Assembly (NCBI GenBank): GCA_013375405.1
Contig: JABXJU010000139.1
Location: 1 to 11,094, forward strand
DNA: 11,094 nucleotides
Direction of reading: 5' to 3'
From: Candidatus Helarchaeota archaeon
GTDB lineage: Archaea > Asgardarchaeota > Lokiarchaeia > Helarchaeales > HEL-GB-A
In this document: positions 1-6,664 of the stretch, one piece after another
Numbering within the stretch: position 1 is the stretch's first letter
How the letters are laid out: each line of letters opens with the position of its first letter
Notes under the pieces: generated by a model
The model's input: the letters and a program-made list of their open reading frames with translations, nothing else
The model's database searches: none
What the model was told of the DNA's origin: nothing
Translations under genes and position numbers: made by a program

Positions 1-2
1 CC

Positions 3-485
3 GATCTTCTCTGGCCTCGACGCGTTAAAGACTCCACCCTGACCTTTCGAGAATTAGGATATCCAGAAAATGGAGTTCTCTACGATTTTTTCTCAGCACA
101 AATCAGAGAGATAGGTCCTGACGATGTTATAGAGCTCAAACTCAAAAGAATGGAATTTAAATACTTAATTTTTGCTCCGTTTTTAAAAGAGGGCCTTGCT
201 TTGATTGGGACCCCAGAGAAATATGTTACCTGTTCTAATAAATTGATCCCTAAGATTGAAATTGATTCGTCAGAACTCCGTCTCACCGTCGATTACTCCC
301 CTGATTCCTCGCTAAAACTGTTACTATATTCGAGAAGCGCTCCTCGGGATGTAACATTGAAAGACACTTCAACCACCGTGAAATGGGATTATAATGATGC
401 TACCCAAATACTTGAACTCACCCTTCATTTCTCAACGATCCCTTCCAATGATATATCAATAAAGTTTAACGAAGAAGTTTTATAA
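3..485 (+). CDS. C-terminal part of a possible GH36-like glycosidase (5' end outside window)
   Basis: The frame is open from base 3 to the TAA at 483-485 with no stop, so this is the last ~160 residues of a longer protein. The first in-window ATG (150) is internal, because clearly protein-like sequence (LLWPRR, FRELGYPENG, LYDFFSAQ) precedes it. The fragment has a 'YDFFS' stretch, then 'FKYLIFAPFLKEGLALIGTPEKYV', then beta-rich sequence ending in alternating hydrophobic strands. From memory, this order (tyrosine/phenylalanine-rich 'vyDFws', a 'P..p.liGt..h' segment, a terminal beta-sandwich) resembles the C-terminal domain of GH36 raffinose-synthase/alpha-galactosidase-like proteins. That family name is a guess, since no catalytic residues lie in the window. 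It appears less AT-rich than the genes that follow. No catalytic function should be assigned from this piece alone. Confidence 0.5.
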   Translation, partial: DLLWPRRVKDSTLTFRELGYPENGVLYDFFSAQIREIGPDDVIELKLKRMEFKYLIFAPFLKEGLALIGTPEKYVTCSNKLIPKIEIDSSELRLTVDYSPDSSLKLLLYSRSAPRDVTLKDTSTTVKWDYNDATQILELTLHFSTIPSNDISIKFNEEVL

Positions 486-511
486 TTCAGAGAACCTAAT
501 TCAATACTAAG

Positions 512-734
512 ATGTCACTTAAAACGAGAAAATTCCTTTTTTGGATTAAAAGAAAAAAAGAAACGCGAAATTTCAAACTTATTAAGTGAATATAACTTAT
601 ATATTAAAGAACTTGAAGAACTACTTGATAAACCAAGAGTTTCGAACCCTGATAAACTCAGACTGATTCTTGATAAGCAAGAACGTGAAAAAGAACTACT
701 TGAAAAATTGAAAAAACTTGGTAAAAAAATATAA
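512..734 (+). CDS. Small charged, helical protein with an apparent frameshift
   Basis: The stretch 561-731 reads as a lysine/glutamate-rich, helix-forming peptide (for example KELEELLDKP, LDKQEREKELLEKLKK) ending at TAA 732-734. That frame has no ATG, GTG or TTG start between the previous stop (483-485) and the coding-like part. A good ATG at 512 lies in another frame (MSLKTRKFLFWIKRKK...) and runs into a stop just after 586. The two frames meet at a run of seven A (553-559). Skipping one base there joins them into a single protein of about 73 residues. This suggests either a homopolymer sequencing error or a real broken gene. The serine-rich frame on the opposite strand is its antisense shadow. 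I do not recognise the family; the C-terminal half could form a short coiled coil. Confidence 0.42.
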
Positions 735-738
735 TCAG

Positions 739-746
739 TATAAATA
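739..746 (+). promoter_or_regulatory. TATA box for the cysteine-cluster gene
   Basis: TATAAATA lies with its centre about 26 bases upstream of the ATG at 769, the normal archaeal distance from TATA box to transcription start. The transcript would then begin at or next to the start codon, i.e. leaderless. No Shine-Dalgarno sequence is seen before this ATG, which agrees. Confidence 0.55.
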
Positions 747-768
747 GGCAAATTCGGGATTTTACATT

Positions 769-1332
769 ATGATTGAAAACTTTAATCGCTTTGTTTCCCC
801 TCGCATTAAAAATTCTAAATTTTCTTGTCTTCGATGTGGAAAATGTTGTAAATTCTCCGAAATTATTCTATCAAATCGCGAAATACGTGCCATATCAAAC
901 CATTTAAACATTCCAATTCAGGAATTTACAGAAAAATATCTAATTAAAAAAGAAATTCATAAAATTAGAAGTATATTTTCTGATAAATTTGAAATAAATG
1001 GAGAAGTATTTATTTTAAAAAAGAATAAAGAAAAACTTTGTCCATTTTATCAGAGCAAAGAGCAAAAAGTAATTTGCCAAATCTATATTTTTAGACCGAT
1101 TGTATGTAGACTTTATCCATTCACTTGGAAAACCTCAAAATATGATCCGAAACAAGTTTCAGTTGCAATTGATTTTAGCCAAAATGGTTGGGAAGAGTGC
1201 ACTGGAATAAATCACAAGGATGGAAAATCTTGGGAAAATCTACGTGATGAAGTTACGGGTGCAGTTCTTCTATCAATTATTCAATCGAATGAATTGATTT
1301 CGGATGGGTATTTAACTCAGCTCCCTCAATAA
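769..1332 (+). CDS. YkgJ-type CxxCxxCC metal-binding cysteine-cluster protein
   Basis: A protein of 187 residues. Near the N-terminus it has CLRCGKCC (Cys20, 23, 26, 27). A second set of cysteines follows in LCPF (Cys91), ICQIY (Cys103) and the FRPIVCRLYPF stretch (Cys113), with a further Cys144. The spacing CxxCGxCC ... CPF ... C.IY..RP..CR.YPF is the signature of the YkgJ/CxxCxxCC family (Pfam PF03692), predicted to hold zinc or an iron-sulfur cluster. The biological role of the family is not established; it is widespread in archaea and bacteria. There is no signal peptide or membrane segment, so the protein is presumably cytosolic. It has its own TATA box and probably a leaderless mRNA. 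The next gene starts 91 bases downstream, so cotranscription is possible but not shown. The family call is secure; the function is not. Confidence 0.88.
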   Translation: MIENFNRFVSPRIKNSKFSCLRCGKCCKFSEIILSNREIRAISNHLNIPIQEFTEKYLIKKEIHKIRSIFSDKFEINGEVFILKKNKEKLCPFYQSKEQKVICQIYIFRPIVCRLYPFTWKTSKYDPKQVSVAIDFSQNGWEECTGINHKDGKSWENLRDEVTGAVLLSIIQSNELISDGYLTQLPQ

Positions 1333-1423
1333 TTAAAATTAATCCTTTCGGACTATAATAATAAAACTAAAATACCCTATTATTAAACGTAGTTTTTAGA
1401 GCCATATTAAGAGTTTATAATGT

Positions 1424-2419
1424 ATGAAAGTTAAAATTATCACACCTAGTAGGTTGCATTTTAGTTTAATCGATTTAAATGGACGTATTGGAAGAATTGA
1501 CGGAGGATTAGGGGTTGCTATAAATCATCCAAATATAATTGTCGATGCTGAACCATCTGACGAATATAAGTTACGTGTGATTAATTCTCACGGATATTCA
1601 AATGGTGAAATTGACCAATTAACTAAAAATATTATTAATTCATTAAAAGTGGGAGATAATGTCTTCCTTCAAATCACATTAAATATTCCTGCTCATATGG
1701 GACTCGGATCAAAAACCCAGCTTTCTCTTGCAATAAGTAAAGCCTTGTGCCTAATAAACAATCTCGAGAAAACCCCATATGAACTAGCTAAACTAACTTC
1801 AAGAGCTGGCACTTCAAGAATTGGCCTCACTGCTTTTGAAAAGGGCGGCTTTATTGTTGATGGAGGGCATAGCTTTGGAAAAGGCAAAGAAAAAGAATCT
1901 TATCTTCCATCTTCTGCCTCCAATGCTCATCCTGCTCCTATAATATCATGGGATATTGTCCCAGATGATTGGTATTACTTAATCACAGTCCCTCAGATAA
2001 AGCGAGGAGCTCATGGAACTGATGAAATCAATAAATTTCGACAGAATTGTCCGATTTCTATAGATGATGTTCGAACTATTAGTCACATAATTCTCATGAA
2101 GATCCTGCCTGCGATTAAAGAAAAGCGAATAGATACATTTGGCAATGGTATTTATGAATTGCAAAGTATTGGGTTCAAAAAAATCGAGATTGAGTTACAA
2201 GATAAAATTATTTCCGATTTGATTGAATTTTCTATCGAAAATGGCGCCTACGGATCTGGAATGAGTTCTTTTGGTCCTGCCACTTTTGCATTAATAAAGG
2301 GATTAGCAAAAGCACAAAAATTAAAACAAAAAACAGAATTATTTTTGAACGATAGATGCAAATCAGATGTTTTCATAACAAATACAAACAATACAGGGGC
2401 AAAAATAGAAATTTCATAA
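1424..2419 (+). CDS. mptG: Beta-ribofuranosylaminobenzene 5'-phosphate synthase (methanopterin biosynthesis)
   Basis: A GHMP-superfamily enzyme of 331 residues, near the usual size for beta-RFAP synthase. It condenses PRPP with an aromatic acid (4-hydroxybenzoate or 4-aminobenzoate), releasing CO2 and pyrophosphate, to start the arylamine part of tetrahydromethanopterin. Visible landmarks are the N-terminal TPSRLHFSLIDLNG (7-20) with IDGGLGVAI (25-33), the GHMP loop PAHMGLGSKTQLS (89-101), the family block RAGTSRIGLTAFEKGGF (127-143) with VDGGHS, and a C-terminal GHMP motif GAYGSGMSSFGPA (275-287). The start at 1424 puts the conserved strand right at the N-terminus; an ATG at 1420 in another frame dies after four codons. 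The gene implies a H4MPT-type C1 carrier, as in an archaeal Wood-Ljungdahl pathway. T-runs follow the stop codon. Confidence 0.9.
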   Translation: MKVKIITPSRLHFSLIDLNGRIGRIDGGLGVAINHPNIIVDAEPSDEYKLRVINSHGYSNGEIDQLTKNIINSLKVGDNVFLQITLNIPAHMGLGSKTQLSLAISKALCLINNLEKTPYELAKLTSRAGTSRIGLTAFEKGGFIVDGGHSFGKGKEKESYLPSSASNAHPAPIISWDIVPDDWYYLITVPQIKRGAHGTDEINKFRQNCPISIDDVRTISHIILMKILPAIKEKRIDTFGNGIYELQSIGFKKIEIELQDKIISDLIEFSIENGAYGSGMSSFGPATFALIKGLAKAQKLKQKTELFLNDRCKSDVFITNTNNTGAKIEIS

Positions 2420-2423
2420 AAGT

Positions 2424-2447
2424 TCTTTTTTCTTATTAAATTTTTTT
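2424..2447 (+). terminator. Poly-T terminator after mptG
   Basis: Two T-tracts (six T at 2426-2431 and seven T at 2441-2447) follow the mptG stop codon within 30 bases. Archaeal RNA polymerase terminates at such U-rich tracts without needing a hairpin. They lie in the short gap between two convergent genes. Confidence 0.5.
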
Positions 2448-2456
2448 GCAAATAAT

Positions 2457-2672
2457 TTATTTTTCTTTTGAAAGCCACCAATCTAAATATTCTTTACGCC
2501 GCTTCTTTTCTTCAAATTCCTTACCTTTTTCTTCTCGAATGCGATCTCGGTGCTGTTCTCTCATACTATCCAACTCAGTTCTTCTAAGAGAAAGACCGCA
2601 TCTCTGACATACATATTGTTTTAAATTTCTATTATATTTCATTATACCGGCGCATTCTGGACATCTGGGCAC
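2457..2672 (-). CDS. Small zinc-ribbon protein with a charged C-terminal helix
   Basis: A protein of 71 residues. The N-terminal half is a four-cysteine zinc ribbon, CPEC (Cys4, Cys7) and CQRC (Cys22, Cys25), around a basic loop. Residues 31-71 are strongly charged (Arg, Lys, Glu) and probably a single long helix ending in WWLSKEK. The start is GTG at 2672-2670, supported by a near-perfect Shine-Dalgarno sequence six bases upstream and by the zinc ribbon beginning immediately. Small proteins of this layout are common in archaea and often called hypothetical; nucleic-acid binding or a role in transcription or translation is possible but not shown. It lies 150 bases downstream of nrdJ in the same direction and converges with mptG. 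The cysteine pattern and start are clear; the function is unknown. Confidence 0.8.
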   Translation of the reverse strand: MPRCPECAGIMKYNRNLKQYVCQRCGLSLRRTELDSMREQHRDRIREEKGKEFEEKKRRKEYLDWWLSKEK

Positions 2673-2677
2673 TCTAA

Positions 2678-2685
2678 ATCACCTC
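2678..2685 (-). promoter_or_regulatory. Shine-Dalgarno site fixing the GTG start of the zinc-ribbon gene
   Basis: On the minus strand GAGGTGAT sits five bases before the GTG at 2672, matching the archaeal anti-SD end AUCACCUC over eight bases. It justifies the unusual start codon. An AT-rich element TTTATATC (2693-2700, minus strand) lies too close upstream for a transcript that includes this SD, so the true promoter is probably further upstream. Confidence 0.7.
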
Positions 2686-2822
2686 TAGCTCAGATATAAA
2701 TTGTTTATTATATTCATAAATTTTTGAATTACATAATATCTTCTCGTTTCCTTAGTTAATGTTTAAAATTTGCCAATATTTTAAAAACTTTCGATACTAT
2801 TTTTACAATATTCTGCTTCCAT

Positions 2823-4652
2823 CTATAAAAAACAACTAGATGCTCCACAATTTCTACAGAATCTACAACGTGTGTGCTGAATTACATTCTCGGATCCGCA
2901 TTCTGGGCATTTTTTGCCCTCGTCCTTTTGTAATTCCTTTTTTTCATTTTTATATTCTCCGATAGATAAGACTTGATGCTCTTTTGCCCCATATCTATAT
3001 ACTGTAATTCCTTTACAACCTAGTTTATGAGCTTGTAGGAAGATATTTTCAACATCCTTTGTTGTTGCATTTTGCGGAAGATTTACCGTCTTAGACACCG
3101 CATTATCAACATACTTCTGAAACACTGACTGCATTTTTATGTGTGCCTCTGGTGCCACTTCTAAAGCAGTGACAAAAACTTCTCGAACTTCCTTTGGGAT
3201 TTCAGAAAGATTAGTGAGTGTCCCTTGTTTGGCAATTTTTTCCATTAATGCAGGGCTATAAAATCCCTTTTCCTTCGCAATTTTTTCAAACCAAGGATTT
3301 ACATCATAAAAAATCTGCCCATCTAAAATTTCTCGACGAAATACAACAGCAAATATTGTTTCAATACTGCTTGAACATCCCGCAATAATACTAATTGTTC
3401 CTGTCGGTGCAATACTAGTTAGGGTCGCATTGCGAAGTCTAGATTTTCCCTCATAAATGCTCCCCACATAATTTGGAAAAACTCCTCTCTCTCCAGCTAA
3501 TTTTTCTGATGCCTTGTGCGCTTCTTTTTCAATGAATCCCATTAATTCATCAGCTATTCCATAAGATTGTTCTGATCCGTAAATCACATTTAGTTGAATC
3601 AATAAATCCGCAAATCCCATAACTCCTAGGCCTACTTTACGATTCTGTTTTACGATCGTATCAATTTGTTTTAGTGGATATTTACTTACATCAATCACAT
3701 TGTCGAGAAAATGAACCGCTATATTCACTGTTTTGGAAAGCTTATCATAATCAATATTCCCATTCTTTACAAAATTAGCCACGTTGATAGAACCTAAATT
3801 GCAAGCTTCCCACGGTAAGAGCGGTACTTCTCCACAGGGATTTGTGCTCTCAATTTTGCCAATCTTCGGGGTAGGATTCGCCTTATTAATAGTGTCAATG
3901 AAGATCAATCCAGGATCTGCATTCTTCCAGGCCATAAGGACAATAAGATCAAATATCTTTTTGGCATAGATTTCACGAACAACTTGCGATGTCCTCGGAT
4001 TTATCAGAGGATAAGGTCTCCTATTGCTCACAGCATCCATGAACTCATCTGTAATTGCCACACTAATATTAAAATTCGTTAATGTAGTAGGGTCATCTTT
4101 GACCGTTATAAATTCAATGATATCAGGATGATCGACCCGTAAAATTCCCATATTCGCGCCCCTGCGCATTCCTCCTTGCTTTATTTGTTCGGCCGCCGCA
4201 TCGTAGATCTTCATAAAAGAGACAGGGCCACTCGCCACACCGTTCGATGATTTTACTGGATCACCTTTAGGGCGTAGATTTGAGAAATTGAAGCCAGTTC
4301 CGCCCCCGCTTTGATGAATTACTGCAGCATTTTTTAAAGTTCCAAAGATACTTTCGATAGAATCTTCGATAGGTAAAACAAAACAAGCGGCCAATTGCTG
4401 ATATTTACGCCCTGCATTCATTAATGTTGGTGAATTAGGTAAAAAGTCTAAATTAATCATTAAATCATAAAATCTATCTTCAATCTCTTGAACTTTTTTG
4501 TTAGTTGCACCATATTTATTATCAACTGCAGCTATATTTTTAGCAACCCTCCGAAACATTCCTTTAGGGCTTTCAATGACCTTACCCTCGCCATCTTTTA
4601 TCAAATATCGCTGGTTTAACACTGTCATTGCAGTTTTACTTAATTTTTCCAT
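2823..4652 (-). CDS. nrdJ: Adenosylcobalamin-dependent (class II) ribonucleotide reductase
   Basis: A protein of 609 residues matching the short NrdJ type. It reduces ribonucleotides to deoxyribonucleotides using a B12-derived radical and works with or without oxygen. Visible motifs are [12 protein letters not shown] (70-81), Cys90 in AACFVLP (the first redox cysteine), [12 protein letters not shown] (113-124), the active site NPCGE with Asn271, Cys273 and Glu275, the partner Cys284 in EACNLGS, and the phosphate-binding PTGTIS (416-421). The tail has a cysteine cluster (Cys582, 585, 596, 599, 602, 607), giving a zinc-ribbon-like end that in this family helps re-reduce the active-site disulfide. 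No N-terminal ATP cone is present, so dATP shut-off through such a domain is not expected; specificity control may remain. There is no cobalamin riboswitch upstream, as expected in archaea. Confidence 0.95.
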   Translation of the reverse strand: MEKLSKTAMTVLNQRYLIKDGEGKVIESPKGMFRRVAKNIAAVDNKYGATNKKVQEIEDRFYDLMINLDFLPNSPTLMNAGRKYQQLAACFVLPIEDSIESIFGTLKNAAVIHQSGGGTGFNFSNLRPKGDPVKSSNGVASGPVSFMKIYDAAAEQIKQGGMRRGANMGILRVDHPDIIEFITVKDDPTTLTNFNISVAITDEFMDAVSNRRPYPLINPRTSQVVREIYAKKIFDLIVLMAWKNADPGLIFIDTINKANPTPKIGKIESTNPCGEVPLLPWEACNLGSINVANFVKNGNIDYDKLSKTVNIAVHFLDNVIDVSKYPLKQIDTIVKQNRKVGLGVMGFADLLIQLNVIYGSEQSYGIADELMGFIEKEAHKASEKLAGERGVFPNYVGSIYEGKSRLRNATLTSIAPTGTISIIAGCSSSIETIFAVVFRREILDGQIFYDVNPWFEKIAKEKGFYSPALMEKIAKQGTLTNLSEIPKEVREVFVTALEVAPEAHIKMQSVFQKYVDNAVSKTVNLPQNATTKDVENIFLQAHKLGCKGITVYRYGAKEHQVLSIGEYKNEKKELQKDEGKKCPECGSENVIQHTRCRFCRNCGASSCFL

Positions 4653-4686
4653 TGATAGCCCTTATTACTGTATAACCCTAATTAAC

Positions 4687-4694
4687 TTATAAAA
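4687..4694 (-). promoter_or_regulatory. Candidate TATA box of nrdJ
   Basis: Read on the minus strand, TTTATAAG begins 42 bases upstream of the nrdJ start codon. A TATA box here would give a leader of roughly 10-15 bases. It is a weak call because the whole gap is AT-rich. Confidence 0.35.
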
Positions 4695-4739
4695 TTCTTT
4701 TTGAAATTTGAAATATTTGGTAAATAACACCTCGATGAG

Positions 4740-4841
4740 ATGCTAATATCACAATATTACGGGGGTTTAATTCTTTTTTTGCCTGCTAATTTTTCAAAGA
4801 GGTACTTGTAATGCAAATATCGAGATCAAAGATATTAGCAT
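4740..4841. repeat. Three copies of an 11-bp motif, two forming a dyad, upstream of the GTPase gene
   Basis: ATGCTAATATC (4740-4750) and GATATTAGCAT (4831-4841) are exact reverse complements. A third copy, ATGCAAATATC (4811-4821), matches the first at 10 of 11 bases and is inverted relative to the copy at 4831, with a 9-base spacer. This spacing is operator-like: the two inner half-sites are about two helical turns apart, centre to centre. The right half-site lies 31-41 bases before the GTPase ATG, about where the core promoter should be, so binding there could block or tune transcription. The regulator is unknown. The winged-helix protein of the same operon is one candidate (inference). Confidence 0.5.
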
Positions 4842-4871
4842 TTCAAGTTGTTTTAAGTGAGATGAAATACA

Positions 4872-5363
4872 ATGGGTGCTAGTGTTAAAGTATCATTTTT
4901 AGGAGGCCCATCAGTCGGGAAATCAACGCTAATCAAATTACTTTCAGGGCAGATCCCATCACTTGACTATAAACCTACCATAGGGCTGGACTTCGGAAGC
5001 CTTCAATTTGGCGAACACGAAGTGAAGCTCTGGGATATTGGAGGACAAGCTGCATTCCAACCCTTTTGGAATCAATACCTTACTGGATCATATCTAGTTT
5101 GTGTCGTTACTGATTCAACACCTCAAAACGTCCTCCAAACCAAACAACTCGTTGAGTGGGTAAATCGAACTCAAAAGAACGCTCGAGTCATAGCAATAGC
5201 TAATAAGCAGGATATGGATGGTCATTTTACTGCCAAGAGAGTTGCGAATGTCTTACATGTCCCAACATATGGAATAACTGCGATAGATCCTCGACAAAAG
5301 GAAAAACTTTACTATATTTTAATCAAAGAATTATTAACTGCAACGGAGGAAGGTGGAAGTTAA
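4872..5363 (+). CDS. Arf-like small GTPase
   Basis: A GTPase of 163 residues with all five G motifs: P-loop GGPSVGKST (11-19), switch I threonine in PTIG (Thr36), G3 WDIGGQ (54-59), G4 NKQD (111-114) and G5 ITAI (135-138). The tryptophan and double glycine in G3 and the NKQD box are typical of the Arf/Sar/SR-beta branch rather than of Ras, Rab or bacterial MglA. The glutamine after the double glycine is kept, so GTP hydrolysis is expected. Only MGAS precedes the first beta strand, so the amphipathic N-terminal helix by which Arf binds membranes is missing; there is no C-terminal cysteine for prenylation. The gene ends one base before the ATG of the longin-like/winged-helix gene, implying one mRNA and probably one complex or pathway. 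The GTPase call is certain; the cellular role is unknown. Confidence 0.93.
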   Translation: MGASVKVSFLGGPSVGKSTLIKLLSGQIPSLDYKPTIGLDFGSLQFGEHEVKLWDIGGQAAFQPFWNQYLTGSYLVCVVTDSTPQNVLQTKQLVEWVNRTQKNARVIAIANKQDMDGHFTAKRVANVLHVPTYGITAIDPRQKEKLYYILIKELLTATEEGGS

Positions 5364-5364
5364 A

Positions 5365-5889
5365 ATGGAGCTAACAACAGATCAAATTAAATCAATAGCC
5401 ATGATTGAATTCGATACCTTAAAAGGTCCAGTGGTCGAATGGAAAAAGACTTTAGCAAAAGATTTTGAATTAGATATAGATAAGTTTTGTACTCCATTCT
5501 ATCTTATGTTTCAAAGTGGTAATAACATTAAACCAAGAGCTATTTTCTTTGAGAATTTCTCTGTAGTGGCTTTTACTGAAGAAATGAATTTATTATTGCT
5601 TTTTTTCGATGGCGGAAAAGCTACACATAATTATACCGCATTATTAAAATTTGCACAGCGCTATTATCCTAAAACACCTGCTAAGAAACCAGAGAAAAAA
5701 CCGGTAAAAGAGAAAATGGTGGGTGTCCTCCAAGAACAACAGAAAATGACTATATCTGAGTTACGAAAATATTTCCGATATAATCGAAAAACCATTCGAC
5801 GGTATCTCCTTGAACTTGTGTTATCAGGGAAAATAAAGCGTGATGGCAAAAAAGGGCGCGAAACAATATGGGCTATTAATACTGATTAA
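5365..5889 (+). CDS. Longin/roadblock-like domain protein fused to a winged helix
   Basis: A protein of 174 residues from the ATG at 5365. This start is preferred over an in-frame GTG at 5353, because AGGTGG (5351-5356) is well spaced for the ATG and lies on top of the GTG. Residues 8-100 have a longin/roadblock-like pattern: a strand pair IAMIEFDTLKGPVVEWK, a helix, strands RAIFFENFSVVAF and NLLLLFFDGG, and a second helix. A proline/lysine linker (102-114) follows, then a probable winged helix (115-172) with recognition helix region YNRKTIRRYLLELVLSGKI and wing RDGKKGRETIWAI. Longin and roadblock domains are the usual binding platforms for small GTPases, and this gene is one base behind the Arf-like GTPase. 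I infer a GTPase-regulated DNA-binding protein. No catalytic site is visible. Confidence 0.72.
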   Translation: MELTTDQIKSIAMIEFDTLKGPVVEWKKTLAKDFELDIDKFCTPFYLMFQSGNNIKPRAIFFENFSVVAFTEEMNLLLLFFDGGKATHNYTALLKFAQRYYPKTPAKKPEKKPVKEKMVGVLQEQQKMTISELRKYFRYNRKTIRRYLLELVLSGKIKRDGKKGRETIWAINTD

Positions 5890-5921
5890 TTTCTCTATTT
5901 CTTTTTTTATTCTTGTCCTTA
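5890..5921 (+). terminator. T-rich terminator of the GTPase/longin operon
   Basis: Directly after the stop codon the + strand is rich in T, including seven T in a row at 5902-5908. This is typical of archaeal U-tract termination. Confidence 0.45.
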
Positions 5922-5928
5922 GATTATA

Positions 5929-5948
5929 AATGAATCTTAAAATTCATT
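5929..5948. terminator. Small inverted repeat between convergent genes
   Basis: AATGAAT (5929-5935) and ATTCATT (5942-5948) are exact reverse complements around a six-base loop, next to the stop codon of the minus-strand membrane-protein gene. It could act in termination from either side. The stem is short and AT-rich, so the call is weak. Confidence 0.25.
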
Positions 5949-5950
5949 CT

Positions 5951-6664
5951 TCATCGCTCAGCGAGGGCAACATTCGCAATCTTTTGAATGGATTTTTCCC
6001 ATTCTCTGATCGCCTTTCCCATTTGCAATAATCGACCTGTCACTTCTTCGGGAAGACAAATAGTCTTAAACCGAAGCCCTCCAATTTTCTTTCGTGTAAA
6101 GCCAGTTCTTTTACTGTCACTATTTTGGTCCCAAGCTACAAGATTTTTTTCCGCAATCCTTTTTACAATGATGGAACCCAATAAATCATCTTTATCAGAT
6201 AATTTACTGCTTCTTAAACTAATTTTATAACTTTTGAAGCGGAGTTCTAAGAACGGTACGTAACCTACAATCAGCCCAATTCGAATAAAAGTATTTGGTG
6301 TTGGATAAACGTTAGCACGTTTGAAAATAAAATACTGTTTAAATTCTTTGATTTTAAATCCTGCTTTTTTCACAATATCTAAAGTATAGGGTGGTAAATG
6401 ATGTATTAACAGACTGCGTTGTAGTAATAAATTTAATCCTATAACAAATCCTACAATAATTAAAATAAAAATTAAATCCGAAAGGATCTGATGTGGTAAT
6501 GCAGCAAATAGATAATAAACTAGATAATAAAATATAAAACCGAATGCAACGGTTGCTCCTGCAACGATTATATAAATAACTATTGCTCGTGATGTGATAT
6601 AACGGCGTAATCCTTTTAAAAAATTCCGGACCTCTTCATCTTCATAGGCATCAGAATTATTCAT
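5951..6664 (-). CDS. Two-TM membrane protein of unknown function
   Basis: A protein of 237 residues. An acidic N-terminus (about 1-12) and a basic segment precede two hydrophobic stretches, roughly 27-55 and 61-81, giving a membrane hairpin with both ends probably in the cytosol. The remaining ~150 residues are soluble-looking and basic, with strand-like stretches (GFKIKEFKQYFIFK, FIRIGLIVGYVPFLELRFKSYKISL) and a C-terminal helix. I recognise no known domain. The start codon overlaps the end of the upstream winged-helix gene by eight bases, and the SD-like GGTGGAGGAG lies inside that gene, so translation is probably coupled. The pairing suggests the membrane protein controls or senses for the winged-helix protein; this is inference. 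Confidence 0.75.
   Translation of the reverse strand: MNNSDAYEDEEVRNFLKGLRRYITSRAIVIYIIVAGATVAFGFIFYYLVYYLFAALPHQILSDLIFILIIVGFVIGLNLLLQRSLLIHHLPPYTLDIVKKAGFKIKEFKQYFIFKRANVYPTPNTFIRIGLIVGYVPFLELRFKSYKISLRSSKLSDKDDLLGSIIVKRIAEKNLVAWDQNSDSKRTGFTRKKIGGLRFKTICLPEEVTGRLLQMGKAIREWEKSIQKIANVALAER

Noticed and set aside
150..485. ATG at 150 as the start of a complete small gene
   Set aside because: The frame is open and protein-like all the way to the left edge, so the ATG is internal to a truncated gene.
515..751. Minus-strand frame of 78 residues rich in serine and phenylalanine
   Set aside because: It is the antisense of a Lys/Glu-rich + strand coding stretch; the low-complexity serine run mirrors GAA and CTT codons.
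4653..4871. Cobalamin riboswitch upstream of the B12-dependent reductase
   Set aside because: The leader would be very short, no B12-box-like or structured element is visible, and such riboswitches are essentially bacterial.
5353..5364. In-frame GTG at 5353 as the start of the longin-like/winged-helix gene
   Set aside because: The SD-like AGGTGG overlaps this GTG and is properly spaced for the ATG at 5365. The preceding GGAGG (5345-5349) is only three bases from the GTG.
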